Of a stretch of 64,000 nucleotides of DNA, positions 62,298-64,000 are shown piece after piece; position 1 is the stretch's first letter; each line of letters starts with the position of its first letter. The DNA lies in NCBI GenBank assembly GCA_016169945.1, contig JADLSH010000355.1, positions 1,607,501-1,671,500 of the forward strand. Reading direction: 5' to 3'. The DNA comes from Trachythela sp. YZ-2020. Taxonomy: Eukaryota > Cnidaria > Anthozoa > Malacalcyonacea > Clavulariidae. The position numbers and the translations under genes are program-made. The notes below the pieces were generated by a model that was not told the DNA's origin, did not search any database, and saw only the letters and a program-made list of their open reading frames with translations.

Positions 62298-64000
62298 ATA
62301 ATTAGTGTAATCAACTTCTTAGCTTCTCTGCTTAGAACAAAATAATTTGACCGAAATAATATGAAACCAGAATCTCGATTGACCCCAGATAAATCATAAA
62401 CTGGGATTTTGTAAATATAACAATAATTAACATATATATTAATAGGGACCTCATTTCAATGTAATGTATAAAACTTATCAACATATACTCCAATGTATTT
62501 GTATTCAAAGTCAAATTGTTTGCGATTAGTTTTGTGATTGCTTTATATCAGTGTTTAAATTTTGTTCAATGATGTCAATAGATGCATCACATTTAGACAC
62601 ATTTATTACATGCATGGAGCAGAATGATTAATAATAATTTGATAATAATTTCAATTATATATCGTTCAATAAAAGGCGTAGTGTCATCTTTTGATGGATG
62701 TGTTTTATGAGGGTGGTAAAGGGTATTTTCGTGAGCCGTGAATTGCCAATATTTGTTCCCGTGAAATGTGAAATGACGGATTTTTGTGTCGTGAAACGTG
62801 ATTTATATCCCTAGCCGTGAGCCGTGATTGTCGGAAATTTTTGTCCGCGAAACGAGAATCTATTTGAGGCCTGTAGAAAACAAAGACTGAACGAGCAGTG
62901 AGAACGTCAAGAAGAGCAATTCTATGGATGAACAATTTTACTGCGTGTATTTTCTTGATTTTGTATTAGATATATCGGTTGTTTTTTTTTTTTTAAATTG
63001 TTGAAATTGGTTTCGAAAACGTAGAAATTGGGTAAAAGGTTAAAGAACGCGTTAAATACTCACTTTATAAAATAAAATTTACACATTTGAAAACGTGGTT
63101 TTTAATTTTCGTCAAAATGTCAAATGGATATATTTTTACATGTGAAACGTGAAATGGCTGTTCTACCTCACGTGAAACGTGATCACTACCCACCCTCTTT
63201 TATGTGTTTTACGTACGGAATTTTAGAAAAACCTTGTGGAAATTTGTTCATAAGAGCACGGTCTGAACCGTTCGTACAATCGTGTTTTATCTAAATATCT
63301 TCAAAACAATGTTGGACTCAGGTTTAAAACCTTGTGGAACACTATATTGATACTTTTCAGCCAAAACAATTGCAAAAATTGTGTAGAAAAACTCACTCGT
63401 CTTTCCGTTTTGGCTCGTGTTTCACGCAGCATATTGATGATGACGTCATATCTTATAAATGCGCAGTGAGCTCCATATATATCTGGAGTAAGAACTTCTA
63501 ATGTTCGGCCAATAGGCCAAGTGAAGCCAAAGATGGCGGCAATTGACGTCCAAACTCATGAAGGTCATAAACAGTTTTCATACCATTTTTCTAGCTAATT
63601 CCAGTTTATGCTAACAGATCGCATCGCTAATCAAGTTATTAGTTCATAAAATCATGATGTTATTGTTTAAATCGGAGTAAAAACACGAAATTTCGGCACA
63701 CTCCTTGCCGGCTTGTGCAAACCGCGCGGTCGAAAACAATAGAAAGGGATTGGCACTGGACGTCAATTTCCGCCATCTTTGGCTTCACTTTTTGGACATA
63801 AGTTCTCACTCCAGATATATATATATAGAGCTCACTGTAAATGCGTTCTCTCACGAAGGCCTGGTACCGTAACGTAGAAAAATGGCGACTTGTTTTGATT
63901 TTCGAAATTATATTTTTGTAAATTTTTCTTGTGTTTTCTGTTCAAACTATAAACGGAATGTGAACTAGAAGTGTTCTGGACTTAAACTCCTTACCGTAGC
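62298..64000 (+). repeat. Duplicated 3' flank of paralogue C
   Basis: Near-identical to 50995-52274. Includes the GAGGGTGGTA element (about 62709-63198) and an additional MITE (63464-63837) not found at 52.1 kb. No gene is seen. The duplication continues to the window end. Confidence 0.88.
63464..63837. mobile_element. hAT-like MITE, 374 bp, 8-bp TSD TAAATGCG
   Basis: Termini CAGTGAGCTC (63464) and GAGCTCACTG (ending 63837) extend as imperfect inverted repeats (ATATATCTGGAGT / ACTCCAGATATAT, then GTGAAGCCAAAGATGGCGGC / CGCCATCTTTGGCTTCAC). TAAATGCG flanks both sides (63456-63463, 63838-63845). The paralogous site at about 52123 reads CAAATGCGTTCTC uninterrupted, an empty site. CAGTG fits the hAT terminal pattern. 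Non-coding. Confidence 0.9.

Overview
This is a eukaryotic nuclear window: coding sequence is broken into short exons with GT/AG borders and the introns are full of repeats. The genes are animal scaffold proteins (an ankyrin with the ZU5-ZU5-UPA-death core, and a complete DLG5). Together with tRNA-derived SINE, CR1/L2-like LINE and MITE debris of a kind I associate with cnidarian genomes, this suggests a cnidarian, perhaps an anthozoan. The species call is inference; the gene families are clear.

Layout. 1-3600: intron-like sequence with a MITE and a dead LINE. 3648-18083 (+): the 3' part (18 exons, 1054 codons plus stop) of an ankyrin gene whose first exons lie upstream of the window. 18084-21793: intergenic, repeat-rich. 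21794-40860 (+): a complete 31-exon DLG5 gene (CARD, coiled coil, four PDZ, SH3, guanylate-kinase-like), about 1804 residues, with one frameshifting A-run in exon 4. 41606-43811 (+): a complete five-exon CCDC137-like gene. 44600-63980: a young segmental-duplication neighbourhood. It holds three paralogues (A 44600-46363, B 49296-50994, C 60564-62297) of an intronless gene that I cannot match to a named family: an alpha-helical N-terminal half with a hydrophobic glycine-rich start, followed by an NHL-like beta-propeller. B carries a frameshifting deletion. Upstream of C lies a broken copy of the CCDC137 3' half. Between B and C lie a LINE fragment, an ABHD13-like gene fragment split by a hAT-like element with a perfect 8-bp target duplication, and nested small transposons.

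Ankyrin and DLG5 are both membrane-cytoskeleton scaffolds on the same strand; I see no evidence that their adjacency is functional. The paralogue trio is the best candidate for undescribed biology: sensor-like propellers joined to a possible membrane-active helical module, expanding by duplication and apparently exchanging segments. That functional reading is inference.

Repeat families are labelled R1-R10. R1: about 114-bp tandem repeat, sometimes behind a tRNA-like head. R2: 80-bp tandem repeat. R3: 'GAGAGTT' MITE. R4: about 110-bp element with TTAACCCATTA termini. R5: 'GTTGACCACCATCTGCTGC' MITE. R6: tRNA-derived SINE. R7: second SINE-like family. R8: fold-back element with 'CGACGTTTCGAGCGAAGG'. 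R9: 'GGGGCCGGTTGTTCAAAA' MITE. R10: 'CTTGTCAACAAGC' element.
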